A stretch of 57,691 nucleotides of DNA from Myroides odoratus DSM 2801 (GTDB taxonomy: Bacteria; Bacteroidota; Bacteroidia; Flavobacteriales; Flavobacteriaceae): contig NZ_CM001437.1 in assembly GCF_000243275.1 (NCBI RefSeq), forward strand, positions 3,847,214 to 3,904,904. The letters run 5' to 3'. Positions 8,789 through 17,807 of this stretch are shown here, piece by piece. A program made the position numbers and the translations under genes. The stretch's first letter is position 1; every line of letters starts with the position of its first letter. The notes under the pieces are model-generated. The model ran no database searches, had not been told where the DNA came from, and was given only the letters and a program-made list of their open reading frames with translations.

Positions 8789-9901
8789 ATGAGTTTTAAA
8801 AAATTAAATATAATTCAACCCATACTAGAGGCAGTTAGTAAAGTGGGATATCAGACGCCTACAGCTATACAAGAGCAAACAATTCCGCATATATTACAAG
8901 GGAGAGATTTAATTGGGTGTGCACAAACAGGAACTGGTAAAACAGCTTCATTTGCAATACCTATTTTACAGCTTTTAAATCAAAAAAGCAGTTCGAAAAA
9001 AGTAATCCGTTCTCTTATTTTAACTCCAACAAGAGAATTAGCTATTCAGATTAATGAGAATTTTAAAATCTATGGTGAGTTTCTAAGATTAAGACACTTA
9101 GCTGTTTTTGGAGGGGTGCCACAAAAAAAACAAGTAGCTCAACTAAATCGTGGCGTTGATATATTAATTGCTACTCCAGGGCGCTTGTTAGATTTGTTAA
9201 ATCAACATTGCTTAGATTTTAATCATGTTGAGATTGTAGTACTTGATGAGGCAGACCGCATGCTTGATATGGGGTTTGTAAAGGATGTAAAAAAAATACT
9301 TACAAAGATACCTTCTAAACGACAAACGTTGTTTTTCTCGGCTACTATGCCGATCGAAATAAAAAAATTGGCTTTACAAATTGTGAGAAATCCAATAGAG
9401 ATTACAGTTACTCCTATTTCTTCTACAGCCAGAACAATTAAGCAATCCATCTACTTTGTCGAAAAAGAAGAAAAGTTGAACTTGCTTTTTACTATTCTAA
9501 AGGATAAGTCAATAAAGCGTTCTTTAGTGTTTGCAAGGACTAAACACGGGGCAGATAAATTAGTAAAAAAGCTAGCGAGTTTGGGAATTTATACAGCTGC
9601 CATTCACGGTAATAAATCACAAAATGCAAGATTAAAAGCATTAAATGATTTTAAAAATAATCGCATTAGAGTGCTTATAGCAACGGATATTGCTGCAAGA
9701 GGTATTGATATAGCTGAACTACCTCATGTATTAAATTATGAATTACCTAATGAACCTGAGAGTTATGTTCATAGAATTGGTAGAACAGGGCGTGCAGGTG
9801 TTCAAGGGACCGCAGTTTCTTTTTGTGATGAAGATCAGTTAAAGGATCTTAAGAAAATTGAAAAACTCATTGGATTCACTATTCCGGTAATGTCGAGTTA
9901 A
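8789..9901 (+). CDS. rhlE: DEAD-box RNA helicase, RhlE type
   Basis: 370 residues, about the size of the helicase core without the long basic tail of many RhlE proteins. Motifs in order: Q motif (GYQTPTAIQEQ, 20-30), Walker A AQTGTGKT (45-52), PTRELA, TPGRLLDL, DEAD (153-156), SAT (184-186), IAARGIDI and HRIGRTGRAG near the end. It unwinds structured RNA with ATP, typically in ribosome assembly or mRNA turnover. A cold-shock protein gene follows 93 bp later and a long leader precedes it, which together suggest induction in the cold. The exact subfamily is less certain than the DEAD-box assignment. Confidence 0.9.
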   Translation: MSFKKLNIIQPILEAVSKVGYQTPTAIQEQTIPHILQGRDLIGCAQTGTGKTASFAIPILQLLNQKSSSKKVIRSLILTPTRELAIQINENFKIYGEFLRLRHLAVFGGVPQKKQVAQLNRGVDILIATPGRLLDLLNQHCLDFNHVEIVVLDEADRMLDMGFVKDVKKILTKIPSKRQTLFFSATMPIEIKKLALQIVRNPIEITVTPISSTARTIKQSIYFVEKEEKLNLLFTILKDKSIKRSLVFARTKHGADKLVKKLASLGIYTAAIHGNKSQNARLKALNDFKNNRIRVLIATDIAARGIDIAELPHVLNYELPNEPESYVHRIGRTGRAGVQGTAVSFCDEDQLKDLKKIEKLIGFTIPVMSS

Positions 9902-9994
9902 ATTCATCTTTGTAATTAAATAAATATAAATGTAATCTTATACTTAAAAGATAAGTGTAAAAGTGAATATAAATCAATTAAAATAAAAACCTAT

Positions 9995-10186
9995 ATGCAA
10001 GAAGGTAAAGTAAAATTTTTTAATGAATCCAAAGGTTTTGGATTTATTGCACAAACAAACGGAAGTGGAGATATTTTTGTACATACAACAGGACTACTAG
10101 ATAATATTTGTGAAAATGATGATGTTGTTTTTGATCTACAACATAGTCAAAAAGGGTTAATAGCGGTGAATGTTAAAAGAAAATAA
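9995..10186 (+). CDS. Cold-shock domain protein
   Basis: 63 residues, the usual size of a single CspA-type domain. It has GKVKFFNESKGFGFI (containing RNP1 KGFGFI) and RNP2 DIFVH. It is a single-stranded RNA/DNA-binding chaperone that melts mRNA secondary structure. Adjacent to the helicase and followed directly by a terminator, it may be co-transcribed with the helicase or have its own start in the AT-rich 93-bp gap. Confidence 0.93.
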   Translation: MQEGKVKFFNESKGFGFIAQTNGSGDIFVHTTGLLDNICENDDVVFDLQHSQKGLIAVNVKRK

Positions 10187-10225
10187 TCTATCGGTATATA
10201 ATAAGGAAGTATAAGAGACTTCTAA

Positions 10226-10255
10226 AAAACCTCGCTTTAAAGGCGGGGTTTTTAA
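10226..10255 (+). terminator. Terminator after the cold-shock gene
   Basis: Stem AAAACCTCGC against GCGGGGTTTT (one U-G pair), loop of seven bases, then T residues. Confidence 0.85.
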
Positions 10256-10317
10256 GTTTAGATTTTAAAAAATAGACTTAGTTAGTATCAGTAAAATATT
10301 TTACATACAAATTTATT

Positions 10318-11244
10318 TCAATTTTGTTGATTATTATTTAGTCCTAATTCATTTTTATTTTCTTTTTTATCCATTAAGGGTAATTGATAATTATCTTCAA
10401 TGCATTTGTCTATTATACTGTTAGACGTCAAATTCATTTTTCTTATAAAAAAATGATTATTAGATTTTATTTTTTTTAGAATTAATTCAATTGGTTCGCT
10501 TTTTGAAAATAATATTCTTTGGTCATGATTGATTATTATACGTTTGTAATCAGAGTTTAATAAGATTGTAGCAAAGAATGAATTAGAGGGCAATAATGAT
10601 TTTGAATATAATTCTATATAATGGTCAACTTGTTTACTGTAAGAGAGAAAAGCACATGAATCTCGGGTTAGTATTAACCATGTATTACTCATATATGGTA
10701 TGATTCTACTTTCACTAAAAGTAGCTTCTTTTAGCGCGATTAAGCCGCTGTAGTTATACTTATTACTATTATAAGTATCTAGATCGTACCTACTTTTATC
10801 ATAATAGATAAAATAATTATGCTCTTTATTATTACTTAAGTACTCACAAATTCTGTATTGAGATTTTAAGGGGTAATGATCATCAGTTAAATTAATGTAA
10901 TAGTCCCATTTAGCGCTGACATTTAATAAGTATTGCATCGCATTTAATTGAATTTTGTATTTATTATGACTATCTGTTTGTAGATAGAAACTATCTAGTA
11001 TGTATACATTTGATAAGTGGACTATGTAGGTTTGAATCATGTTTTTTACCTCTATAGAACAAGTATGATCGATATAAATAAGATACAATTGATCTTTGTT
11101 GTATAATTTCTTAAACATAGTTAAAAAATGATCTGGATTGTATTTTATGGTAATAAAATAAGCTACTGTAATTAATTTATTTACTGTATTATTTTTAGTT
11201 TCAAATTTCAATTGGGGGTGATTTTTATCTTGGTTAGTAGCCAT
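10318..11244 (-). CDS. Core-2/I-branching-type glycosyltransferase (GT14-like)
   Basis: 308 residues. The region WDYYINLTDDHYPLKS around residue 115 matches the family pattern WDYFINLSG.DYPLKS, and MSNTWLILTRDSCAFL corresponds to the conserved segment before the helical tail. The start IAYFI-like strand VAYFITIKYNP is also typical. Bacterial members transfer sugars such as N-acetylglucosamine or xylose to surface glycans. There is no signal peptide, so it is cytoplasmic. No other glycan gene is nearby, so the acceptor cannot be inferred. The product is unusually rich in Asn, Tyr and Lys. Confidence 0.75.
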   Translation of the reverse strand: MATNQDKNHPQLKFETKNNTVNKLITVAYFITIKYNPDHFLTMFKKLYNKDQLYLIYIDHTCSIEVKNMIQTYIVHLSNVYILDSFYLQTDSHNKYKIQLNAMQYLLNVSAKWDYYINLTDDHYPLKSQYRICEYLSNNKEHNYFIYYDKSRYDLDTYNSNKYNYSGLIALKEATFSESRIIPYMSNTWLILTRDSCAFLSYSKQVDHYIELYSKSLLPSNSFFATILLNSDYKRIIINHDQRILFSKSEPIELILKKIKSNNHFFIRKMNLTSNSIIDKCIEDNYQLPLMDKKENKNELGLNNNQQN

Positions 11245-11499
11245 AAGTTATATCGGATATTATTTTCAATAATTCAGTTTAGAATTGTATTATTTACACA
11301 AGATGTAAAATCTTAATTATAAATAACATACGCAATATAATGATTAAATTTAGGTAGTTTTTATTGTAAAAAAAATTAAGTGATAGAATTTGTAAAATAG
11401 CTTTATTATATAAACATTACTTTTTATTATATAAACCTAAGGAGCTTAAAAATTCTACATTTACTAAATAGCAATTAAGCTATAATAAAATTCTTTATT

Positions 11500-11718
11500 A
11501 TGAATAATAATCAAAGATTAGAAGTAGTTAAAATTTCAAATTGGGATGAATCGTCAAAAAAGTTAAAAGAGCAATTTTCGCAATTGACAGACGTTGATTT
11601 GAAGTATGAGGTAGGAAGGGAGAATGATTTATTAAATCGTCTTGAGAAGAAAATGAATAAAAAACGCTCAGAGGTGATTGATTTAATCAATAAATATGAA
11701 AAACAGAGTAAAGTGTGA
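11500..11718 (+). CDS. CsbD-like general stress protein
   Basis: 72 residues. The pattern W-x(5)-KLKEQFSQLTDVDLKYEVGRENDLLNRLEKK, ending in an EVIDLI helix, matches the CsbD family (fgqLTddDL.y.eGk.deLlgrL). CsbD proteins are small, soluble and induced by general stress in Bacillus; the molecular role is unknown. A terminator follows within 35 bp, so it is a single-gene transcript. It opens a group of small stress-like genes. Confidence 0.8.
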   Translation: MNNNQRLEVVKISNWDESSKKLKEQFSQLTDVDLKYEVGRENDLLNRLEKKMNKKRSEVIDLINKYEKQSKV

Positions 11719-11751
11719 TTATTTTGTTATAAAACGCTTTAATATAACTGT

Positions 11752-11779
11752 AAGTGCACTTTAGGGTGCACTTTATTTC
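11752..11779 (+). terminator. Terminator after the CsbD-like gene
   Basis: Perfect 8-bp stem AAGTGCAC / GTGCACTT with a 6-base loop and a T-rich 3' side. Confidence 0.75.
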
Positions 11780-12097
11780 TTAAAATCTGGATATCTGGAT
11801 TAAAATTTAGTTTGTTCAAACTACATTGACCTACATCTAATTGTAGATTTTACTACAATTGAAATAAGGATGTTGTAATATAACTGGTTTGCTTAATCAA
11901 TTAAAAAGTGAGACCTAATTCGATAGTCTATAGAAAGGGTATTTTAATATATAAAAAGTTTTTTTCTTTAAGCAGCTTATTGATAGTATGTTTTAATGTG
12001 TGAAAAATATAATTTATATCAATTGTTATATAATGCTTTTTAGACAAGTAAAACAGACCTTTAGGTTATGTAAATGTAGTTATTGAAGGTAAATAAT
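11780..12097. other. Gene-free AT-rich spacer
   Basis: About 320 bp in which I see no coding frame, RNA gene or strong repeat; it presumably holds the promoter of the small gene at 12098. Confidence 0.4.
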
Positions 12098-12328
12098 ATG
12101 GATATAAAAACTCAAAGCGATCAAAATATTTTGGAGCAAAAGATCCTAAATCACAATTTAGCAATCAATCATTTAGAATTAGCTATAAAGTATCATTTTG
12201 ATGCATCTAGGTATTTTGAAAATGGCGATATTGATAAAGCTATTGAGTGCAATGCAAAAGCACAAGATAGCACGAATAAGGCGGTGGAATACAGTTCAAA
12301 AATTGACCACAACCATTTATCGAAATAG
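12098..12328 (+). CDS. Small helical stress-like protein, copy 1
   Basis: 76 residues from the ATG at 12098, preferred over an in-frame TTG at 12083. It is paralogous to the gene at 13285: both have NH...HLE-A-KYHFDA/HLDA, then a short loop with NGDIDKAIECNAKAQ or the equivalent, then a final helix. The pattern predicts two or three amphipathic alpha-helices, reminiscent of the Ala/His-rich small proteins common beside AraC regulators in Flavobacteria. There is no signal peptide. The function is unknown; a stress role is inferred from neighbours. Confidence 0.7.
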   Translation: MDIKTQSDQNILEQKILNHNLAINHLELAIKYHFDASRYFENGDIDKAIECNAKAQDSTNKAVEYSSKIDHNHLSK

Positions 12329-12503
12329 AATAATAATTTCATGATTGGGTTTAATGAATGTTGAATAAAAATCGGGGTAAGAAAACAGACGTTGGTATTG
12401 AATGCTCAAAAGTAATTTTTTTCGATATCCTTACCTTGGTTTTTATCAATATTTTTTTAAAGGAATCTCTGCTGTGAGATTTAACTAAACAGCGTTTTGC
12501 TAG

Positions 12504-12540
12504 AAGAGGAAGATCTATATAGATCTTCCTCTTTGTTTTT
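12504..12540 (+). terminator. 30-bp perfect palindrome with T run
   Basis: 12504-12533 is a perfect palindrome (half-site AAGAGGAAGATCTAT), followed by TGTTTTT. It acts as a terminator for the small gene at 12098 and insulates the AraC gene starting 85 bp later. Confidence 0.85.
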
Positions 12541-12624
12541 AGGTTATATATCAATTCGCTTTTTTTGACTATTAACATCAGTTAATCAATTCTTTAGATT
12601 ACCTTTAGATAAAAGTTCTTAAGT

Positions 12625-13185
12625 ATGAAGATTTTCATAAAATACATGGTGAGTTTTCGCTGTAAGATGATAGTGAGGATGGAGCTGGATAAACTCGGAA
12701 TCATTTATGGTAGTGTAGATCTTGGTGAAGTAGAATTAAAACAAGAACTTACCAATGAAGAGTTTACGCAATTAAAAATGGCTTTACTTCAAACAGGATT
12801 AGAACTTATGGAGAGTAAACGAGCTATTTTGATTGAGAAAATTAAAAAAGTAGTAATTGAAATGGTGTATGGTGATATAGAGGTTTTAAAAATAAAAAAA
12901 TCTGATTACATAAGTAAACAGCTAAATTATGACTATACTTATCTGGCTAACATATTTTCTGAATCTACAGGTACTACAATAGAACAATTTGGTATTGTTC
13001 ACAAGATTGAACGAGTAAAAGAACTTTTGATTTATGATGAATTAAATTTATCTGAGATTTCCTATAAGCTTAACTATAGTAGTGTAGCACATTTATCTGC
13101 TCAATTTAAAAAAGTCACGGGTTTGACCCCAACTTTTTTTAAAAAGCTCAAAGATAAGAAAAGGATAAATCGCGAAGATGTGTGA
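12625..13185 (+). CDS. AraC-family regulator with HMA-like N-terminal domain
   Basis: 186 residues. The N-terminal 70 or so residues (FIKYMVSFRCKMIVRMELDK) resemble the heavy-metal-associated fold seen in a Flavobacteria-specific AraC subgroup, but the metal-binding CxxC is absent. Residues about 95-180 form the two helix-turn-helix motifs, with LNLSEISYKLNYSSVAHLSAQF and TGLTPTFFKKLK. It binds DNA as a transcription regulator. It lies between the two paralogous small genes and presumably controls them. The ligand is unknown. Its 3' half has a decayed duplicate at 15257. Confidence 0.82.
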   Translation: MKIFIKYMVSFRCKMIVRMELDKLGIIYGSVDLGEVELKQELTNEEFTQLKMALLQTGLELMESKRAILIEKIKKVVIEMVYGDIEVLKIKKSDYISKQLNYDYTYLANIFSESTGTTIEQFGIVHKIERVKELLIYDELNLSEISYKLNYSSVAHLSAQFKKVTGLTPTFFKKLKDKKRINREDV

Positions 13186-13284
13186 ATGATATAATAGATA
13201 ATGATTATTGTGTAATGATTTTATAATCAGTAATTTCCATCTTTGTGTTGTAGTAATTAAACTACAAAATAAAACACAAGACAT

Positions 13285-13518
13285 ATGGACAAGAAAGATG
13301 AAAAAAACAAAGCCTTAGCTAGTAGTTCACAAAATGAAATCAAGAATCATCGTGAAGCGGCTGGTCATTTAGAATCAGCTGTAAAATATCATTTAGATGC
13401 TGCTAAACATTATGAGGATGGATTGGTTGAAAAAGCTGTAGAATGTAATACTAAGGCACAAGCCTGTACAGAAAAAGCAATCAGCGAAACTGGCAAAAAG
13501 ATGCGTACTAGACTTTAA
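13285..13518 (+). CDS. Small helical stress-like protein, copy 2
   Basis: 77 residues, charged and helical, with NHREAAGHLESAVKYHLDA and KAVECNTKAQACTEKA. It is paralogous to the protein at 12098 and to the dead copy near 15560-15725. It has no signal peptide and no known catalytic motif. It starts about 100 bp after the AraC gene and ends before its own terminator. A role in stress tolerance is an inference from the CsbD-like and AraC neighbours. Confidence 0.72.
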   Translation: MDKKDEKNKALASSSQNEIKNHREAAGHLESAVKYHLDAAKHYEDGLVEKAVECNTKAQACTEKAISETGKKMRTRL

Positions 13519-13604
13519 TTAGAAGTAAACAGAATATCAAATTTTAATACTATTAATTCTTAACCGAAATAAATAAAACTTAATTAATAATTTGTTACTT
13601 CTTT

Positions 13605-13645
13605 AAAAACCACTTGATATTTGTTGTCGTCAGGTGGTTTTTTTT
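13605..13645 (+). terminator. Terminator after small gene copy 2
   Basis: Stem ACCACTTGA / TCAGGTGGT (one G-U pair) with an A-run before and a T-run after. A near-identical hairpin ends the decayed duplicate at 15815-15848. Confidence 0.85.
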
Positions 13646-13744
13646 ATTATTAATAAAAATTAAATTCCAGCAAATATTATTGCTATGCCAAGGTTATAAA
13701 TTCTCCGACAATCAAGAAGTTTTAATTTATAAAAGATAATAGAG

Positions 13745-15241
13745 ATGAATACACTAGTAGAAAATATGGATTTTAGTATTTATATCGAAGAATTTAAGAG
13801 ACGATTAAAATATCTGTTTCGAGAAAAATATAATTATAATGCTTTGGGACTTACCCGTGATTTTCCTGCTGAATTAGTGGATGAAATTATGGATCAAACC
13901 CCCTTGTCTGTAGCTATCCCTCAGAGGTATGGAGGCAGGGGAATGAAAGTAAAAGAATGCTTGCAAATTCTCTCAGCAGCCTCTTATGAATCTTTACCTC
14001 TTTCATTGATTTTTGGGATTAATATCGCTCTTTTTTTGGAACCTTTGGCTAAATATGGACAAGCTGCTGTTCAGCAAAGGGTTTTTAAAGAGTTTATAGA
14101 AAACAAAGCGATGGGTGGATTAATGATTACTGAAAAAGCTCACGGGAGTGACGCTTTGAATATGAAAACAGCTTTTGAGCAAAAGCAAAATATGTATCAT
14201 ATTAAAGGACAAAAACACTGGCAAGGATTAAGTGGTACAGCTGATTTTTGGATTGTAACGGCCAGAGAGACTAGACCAAATGGAGAATTAGCAAGAGATA
14301 TTGATTTTTTTGTTTGTGAAAATAATAAAGAACATCAATATATTCCTATGACTCATCGATATAATAACTTGGGTTTGTATGCTATTGCTTATGGTATTAA
14401 TGAAATTGATATAATTGTTCCTAAGGAGCAAAAATTACTCAATGAAACCACAGGAATTAAATTAATGCTTGATACGCTTCATCGCAGCAGGCTTCAATTC
14501 CCTGGTATGGGATTAGGGTTTATTAAAAGGCTTTTAGATGAGTCCTTAACACATTGCCAAGAAAGACAAGTAGGAGGTACACCTTTGTTGACAATTGATT
14601 CAGTCAAAAATCAAATTGCAAAGATACAGGCCGCTTACACCTTGTGTTCTGGTATGTGTATTTTTAGCGTTGATATAAGCGGAATTGACAAAAACTTGGC
14701 CTTAATGAGTATTGAGGCTAATGTACTGAAAGCTTTAGTTACAGATTTAATGCAAGAATCAGCCCAAATTAGTTTACAATTAGCTGGGGCTAATGGATAT
14801 CGATTAGACCATATTGCTGGAAGATCCTTGGTTGATTGTAGACCTTTTCAAATTTTTGAAGGATCAAACGAAATGTTGTATACCCAAATTGCGGAGGGGA
14901 TACTAAAATTGATGAGAAAAGCAAAAAAAACGAATCTATATGGTTTTTTAAAAGAGTATGAGCGCACGAGTTTGAGTGCTGAATATTTTGTGTCTCAATT
15001 AGATTTAAGTATTGATAGTACGTTAAAACAACGCAATTTAATACTTATAGGTAAAATGATAGCTCGAGTTATAAGCTTTCAATTCATCTTGCAACTGGAT
15101 GGTTTTAATACGCAACTTATAGAAATCACACGTCAAAGTCTTCTTTCAGATTTGGCTGCTTTTTATGGTCAATTTAATGTACAAAATGATGTAAATCCCA
15201 TTTTAGATTACGAGATGAATTCAGATTGGACTACGTTTTAA
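13745..15241 (+). CDS. Acyl-CoA dehydrogenase family protein
   Basis: 498 residues. The middle domain shows GGLMITEKAHGSDALNMKT and GQKHWQGLSGTADFWIVTARE, matching the FAD-contacting TE.-GSD and W-I segments of acyl-CoA dehydrogenases. The C-terminal helical domain has QLAGANGY and FEGSNEMLYTQIAEGIL, corresponding to the conserved G-G-GY and EG(T/S)NE motif. A flavin-dependent oxidation of a CoA thioester is expected; the substrate is unknown. It is longer than simple family members because of an extra C-terminal helical stretch of about 90 residues. It is flanked by an intact and a decayed copy of the same regulator/small-gene segment. Confidence 0.85.
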   Translation: MNTLVENMDFSIYIEEFKRRLKYLFREKYNYNALGLTRDFPAELVDEIMDQTPLSVAIPQRYGGRGMKVKECLQILSAASYESLPLSLIFGINIALFLEPLAKYGQAAVQQRVFKEFIENKAMGGLMITEKAHGSDALNMKTAFEQKQNMYHIKGQKHWQGLSGTADFWIVTARETRPNGELARDIDFFVCENNKEHQYIPMTHRYNNLGLYAIAYGINEIDIIVPKEQKLLNETTGIKLMLDTLHRSRLQFPGMGLGFIKRLLDESLTHCQERQVGGTPLLTIDSVKNQIAKIQAAYTLCSGMCIFSVDISGIDKNLALMSIEANVLKALVTDLMQESAQISLQLAGANGYRLDHIAGRSLVDCRPFQIFEGSNEMLYTQIAEGILKLMRKAKKTNLYGFLKEYERTSLSAEYFVSQLDLSIDSTLKQRNLILIGKMIARVISFQFILQLDGFNTQLIEITRQSLLSDLAAFYGQFNVQNDVNPILDYEMNSDWTTF

Positions 15242-15256
15242 CAAAAATGAGAACTC

Positions 15257-15850
15257 AAGCTGATATATTGAATAATTTACCACAAAATACGATAGAATAA
15301 TTTAATATCGTTTGTAAGATTCAAGCACTTGAAATATGATGAATTAAGTTTATTTAAGATTCTATATAGATTTAATTGCTCTAGAGAAGTCAATTTTGCC
15401 TTCTTAATATAAGAGATTCACGGCTAGAAAAAGTAGCAGGGAAGATGTGTGAATTATGTAATCTCTTATGTTTTTTATATAATACTTTGTCAATCAATAA
15501 AAACAACCTTTGTAAGGTAGTAATGTGGTGTTAGTTATGCCCCCATAAAAACCAATTAAAAATCATCACCAAACTACTTACGTTTAATTTAGAATCGGCA
15601 TTAAATACCATCTAAATACTGGTAAGTGTTATAAATATTGATTGGTTGAAAAGCTGTATAAAGTAACACAAAGATACAAGTCTGTACAAAAAGTCTGTAC
15701 AAAGAAAGCAATTAGTAATAGACTTTAAACAAAATAAAAAAAAGACAGATTATAATATTATTAATTCATTTACCAAAATAAAAAAACTTTATTAATAATT
15801 TGTTGCTTCTTTCTAAAACCACTTGATATTTATTGTCAGGTGGTTTTTGA
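15257..15850 (+). pseudogene. Decayed duplicate of AraC tail, small helical gene and terminator
   Basis: Base-by-base comparison shows this stretch follows 12946-13645 in order. ATGATGAATTAA near 15336 equals the AraC interior near 13035; GAAGATGTGTGAAT near 15442 equals the end of the AraC gene; TTGGTTGAAAA-GCTGTA near 15641 equals the small gene; and the CCACTTGATATT hairpin equals its terminator. Frames are broken by stops and indels, and AGTCTGTACAAA is doubled near 15690. No product is expected. Confidence 0.8.
15815..15848 (+). terminator. Terminator hairpin of the decayed duplicate
   Basis: AAAACCACTTGA pairs with TCAGGTGGTTTT. It is the relic counterpart of the 13605 terminator and may still work in both directions, facing the end of the minus-strand peptidase gene at 15917. 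Confidence 0.7.
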
Positions 15851-15916
15851 ATTAAGTTTACATTTGTTGTTTCTCTTGATATGCTTGACAAAGAAGTGAA
15901 AGGCTATTGAATTTTT

Positions 15917-16771
15917 TTAGAAAATATCCAATTTAATTCCATCATAACTAGCATATACCATTGTTGGATGTGATTCTTGATGATATATATTGCCCTTATA
16001 ATCGATTGCTATAGCTCCCGCCAATCCTTGTATTTGTTTCAGATCTTGAAAACTTTTTTCAAATGCCTCAGCTAAGGTCATGCCATCACTCACTCGTGTT
16101 GCAATTTTGGCTGCCATAGCAAGACTTACAATATCCTCGCCAATACCAGTTAAACTTACTCCACAATAGGTATTAGCATAATTTCCTGCCACTGTTGCAG
16201 AATCAGAGATTCTTCCAGGTATTTCAAATCCTTTACCTCCAGTAGAAGTGGCTGTTGCAATTTTACCAGAATTGTCTATACAAACGCATCCTACAGTACT
16301 TGTTTTTAATGTGTTTTTATCTTTGTTTTGCTTTTTTTTATCATATTCGTCTTTGCGTTGTTTAATTTGAGGATTAAAAAAGATGAAATGATTCGCTCTT
16401 GCAAATTCAATAGCTCCAATTCCACCAAGTATTTTATCTTCATAAGACATTAATTTTTCTGCTACTAAAATTGGATTTTTTACATTCTCAATATTAATCA
16501 CACCGGCCATTCTTAAAGTACTTCCATCCATTAAAGCAGCACTCATTCTTATAATCCCATCGGATTGTATCTGAGAACCTGTCCCAGCATTAAAAAGAGG
16601 ATCATTTTCTAAAAGACTAACAACATAGGCAACTGTCTGAATAGAAGTATTCATTTTTAAGTATTGAAAACCTTGATGAATAATACGTTTTAACGCCTCT
16701 TGTTTTTGATTTCTTGTTTTGTCATTGGTATGGGATTCTGAGAGAAAACCACCATGTATAATTAATTTCAT
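15917..16771 (-). CDS. iaaA: Isoaspartyl peptidase / plant-type asparaginase (Ntn hydrolase)
   Basis: 284 residues. The autocatalytic cleavage site and nucleophile are at Thr159 in TSTVGCVCID, followed by TATSTGGKGFEIPGRISDSA and the TGIGEDIV segment, all typical of the family. The N-terminal HGGF replaces the usual HGGAG. The proenzyme would self-cleave to alpha and beta chains and hydrolyse beta-aspartyl dipeptides. Next to cyanophycinase, the natural substrate is likely beta-Asp-Arg, giving aspartate and arginine. It lies 14 bp after the cyanophycinase gene, so they form an operon. Confidence 0.88.
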   Translation of the reverse strand: MKLIIHGGFLSESHTNDKTRNQKQEALKRIIHQGFQYLKMNTSIQTVAYVVSLLENDPLFNAGTGSQIQSDGIIRMSAALMDGSTLRMAGVINIENVKNPILVAEKLMSYEDKILGGIGAIEFARANHFIFFNPQIKQRKDEYDKKKQNKDKNTLKTSTVGCVCIDNSGKIATATSTGGKGFEIPGRISDSATVAGNYANTYCGVSLTGIGEDIVSLAMAAKIATRVSDGMTLAEAFEKSFQDLKQIQGLAGAIAIDYKGNIYHQESHPTMVYASYDGIKLDIF

Positions 16772-16785
16772 ACTACTTATATTTA

Positions 16786-17664
16786 TTAGTTATTATACTG
16801 AGAATCCTTTATAATTATTTTGTTTTCTTTAAAGAAAAAAATATCATTTTGAGTCATAACATGGGTAATTAAGTGACTAATAGAAATAGGTTTCCCAATG
16901 TCTATTTGAGTTAAATTGGTATCTGTAATTTGTCGTCCATCTACAAGTATAATGCTACCTGAACCAATTGCAATCATGGTGTCATTGTTATCAGTAATTA
17001 TTAATCCGGTATCCTCACCTAGACCTATACCTATTTTCATGGGATTTCCAACAACAACTTGAAATAATCGGCCAATTCTACCTCGTTGTATAAAATGAGT
17101 ATCAACAATGATGGAATCAATCAGGCTTAAACCACTATTTATTTCTACCAAACCTTTTAATAAAGCATCGGAGCTGTTACCTTGATAAATCATACTAGAT
17201 GATACTGCTGCAGCACCCGCAGAGGTACCTGCATATAAAAACTCTTCATGATGATATTTATCCAATAACATTTGTTGAAACGGAGTTCCTCCTATCACAG
17301 AAGTTAAACGCAATTGATCTCCTCCAGTAAATAGCACAGTATTTGCTTGGGTGAGCCGCTGTAAATTATCAGGATCATTAGCTTCTAATCTACTATTGAT
17401 TGGCAAGTGTCTAACGTTTGTGGCTCCGAGAAGTTTAAAAGCATGTATATATGTTTGACTTACCTCTTCTGGCATTTTAGAGGCAGTGGTTATAATTTCA
17501 ATTTGGGATTCTTCTTTGTTTTTCGACTCGTTTATTATGTTCTTTAGAATACCACAATTGTAAAAGTAATTACTGTTTATTTGTTTTATTTCTGTTTCAT
17601 TGGCGATAGAATTTCCTACATCTATTCCTCCACCAACGATAATTAATTTTCCTTTAATACTCAT
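16786..17664 (-). CDS. cphB: Cyanophycinase (peptidase S51)
   Basis: 292 residues. The nucleophile is Ser148 in AGTSAGAAA, preceded by FTGGDQLRL (residues 112-120) and followed by VDTHFIQRGRIGRL with His190, the signature of cyanophycinases. There is no signal peptide, so it acts in the cytoplasm, cutting cyanophycin into beta-Asp-Arg dipeptides. It forms an operon with the isoaspartyl peptidase and is divergent from the synthetase across a 143-bp gap that must hold both promoters. Confidence 0.92.
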   Translation of the reverse strand: MSIKGKLIIVGGGIDVGNSIANETEIKQINSNYFYNCGILKNIINESKNKEESQIEIITTASKMPEEVSQTYIHAFKLLGATNVRHLPINSRLEANDPDNLQRLTQANTVLFTGGDQLRLTSVIGGTPFQQMLLDKYHHEEFLYAGTSAGAAAVSSSMIYQGNSSDALLKGLVEINSGLSLIDSIIVDTHFIQRGRIGRLFQVVVGNPMKIGIGLGEDTGLIITDNNDTMIAIGSGSIILVDGRQITDTNLTQIDIGKPISISHLITHVMTQNDIFFFKENKIIIKDSQYNN

Positions 17665-17807
17665 GTTTAAAATTATTGATTTTGTAATTTAATCAAATTA
17701 AACCATTATATCATTAAATAATTATCTTAATTTATTGGTAATATTTTTAATTAAAATAGTTGTAGTCCTTATTTAATAGTACCTTGATAAATATAAAAGT
17801 AAGGAAT

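Noticed and set aside
9223..9450. Minus-strand frame inside the helicase gene
   Set aside because: Lies fully within a gene with all DEAD-box motifs.
12351..12578. Minus-strand 75-codon frame
   Set aside because: Runs through the 30-bp palindromic terminator at 12504-12533; composition not protein-like.
13093..13284. Minus-strand 63-codon frame
   Set aside because: Antisense to the AraC gene end and the promoter region of the next gene.
15688..15720. Doubled AGTCTGTACAAA as a possible regulatory repeat
   Set aside because: Falls within the decayed small-gene copy and is better explained as a duplication during decay.
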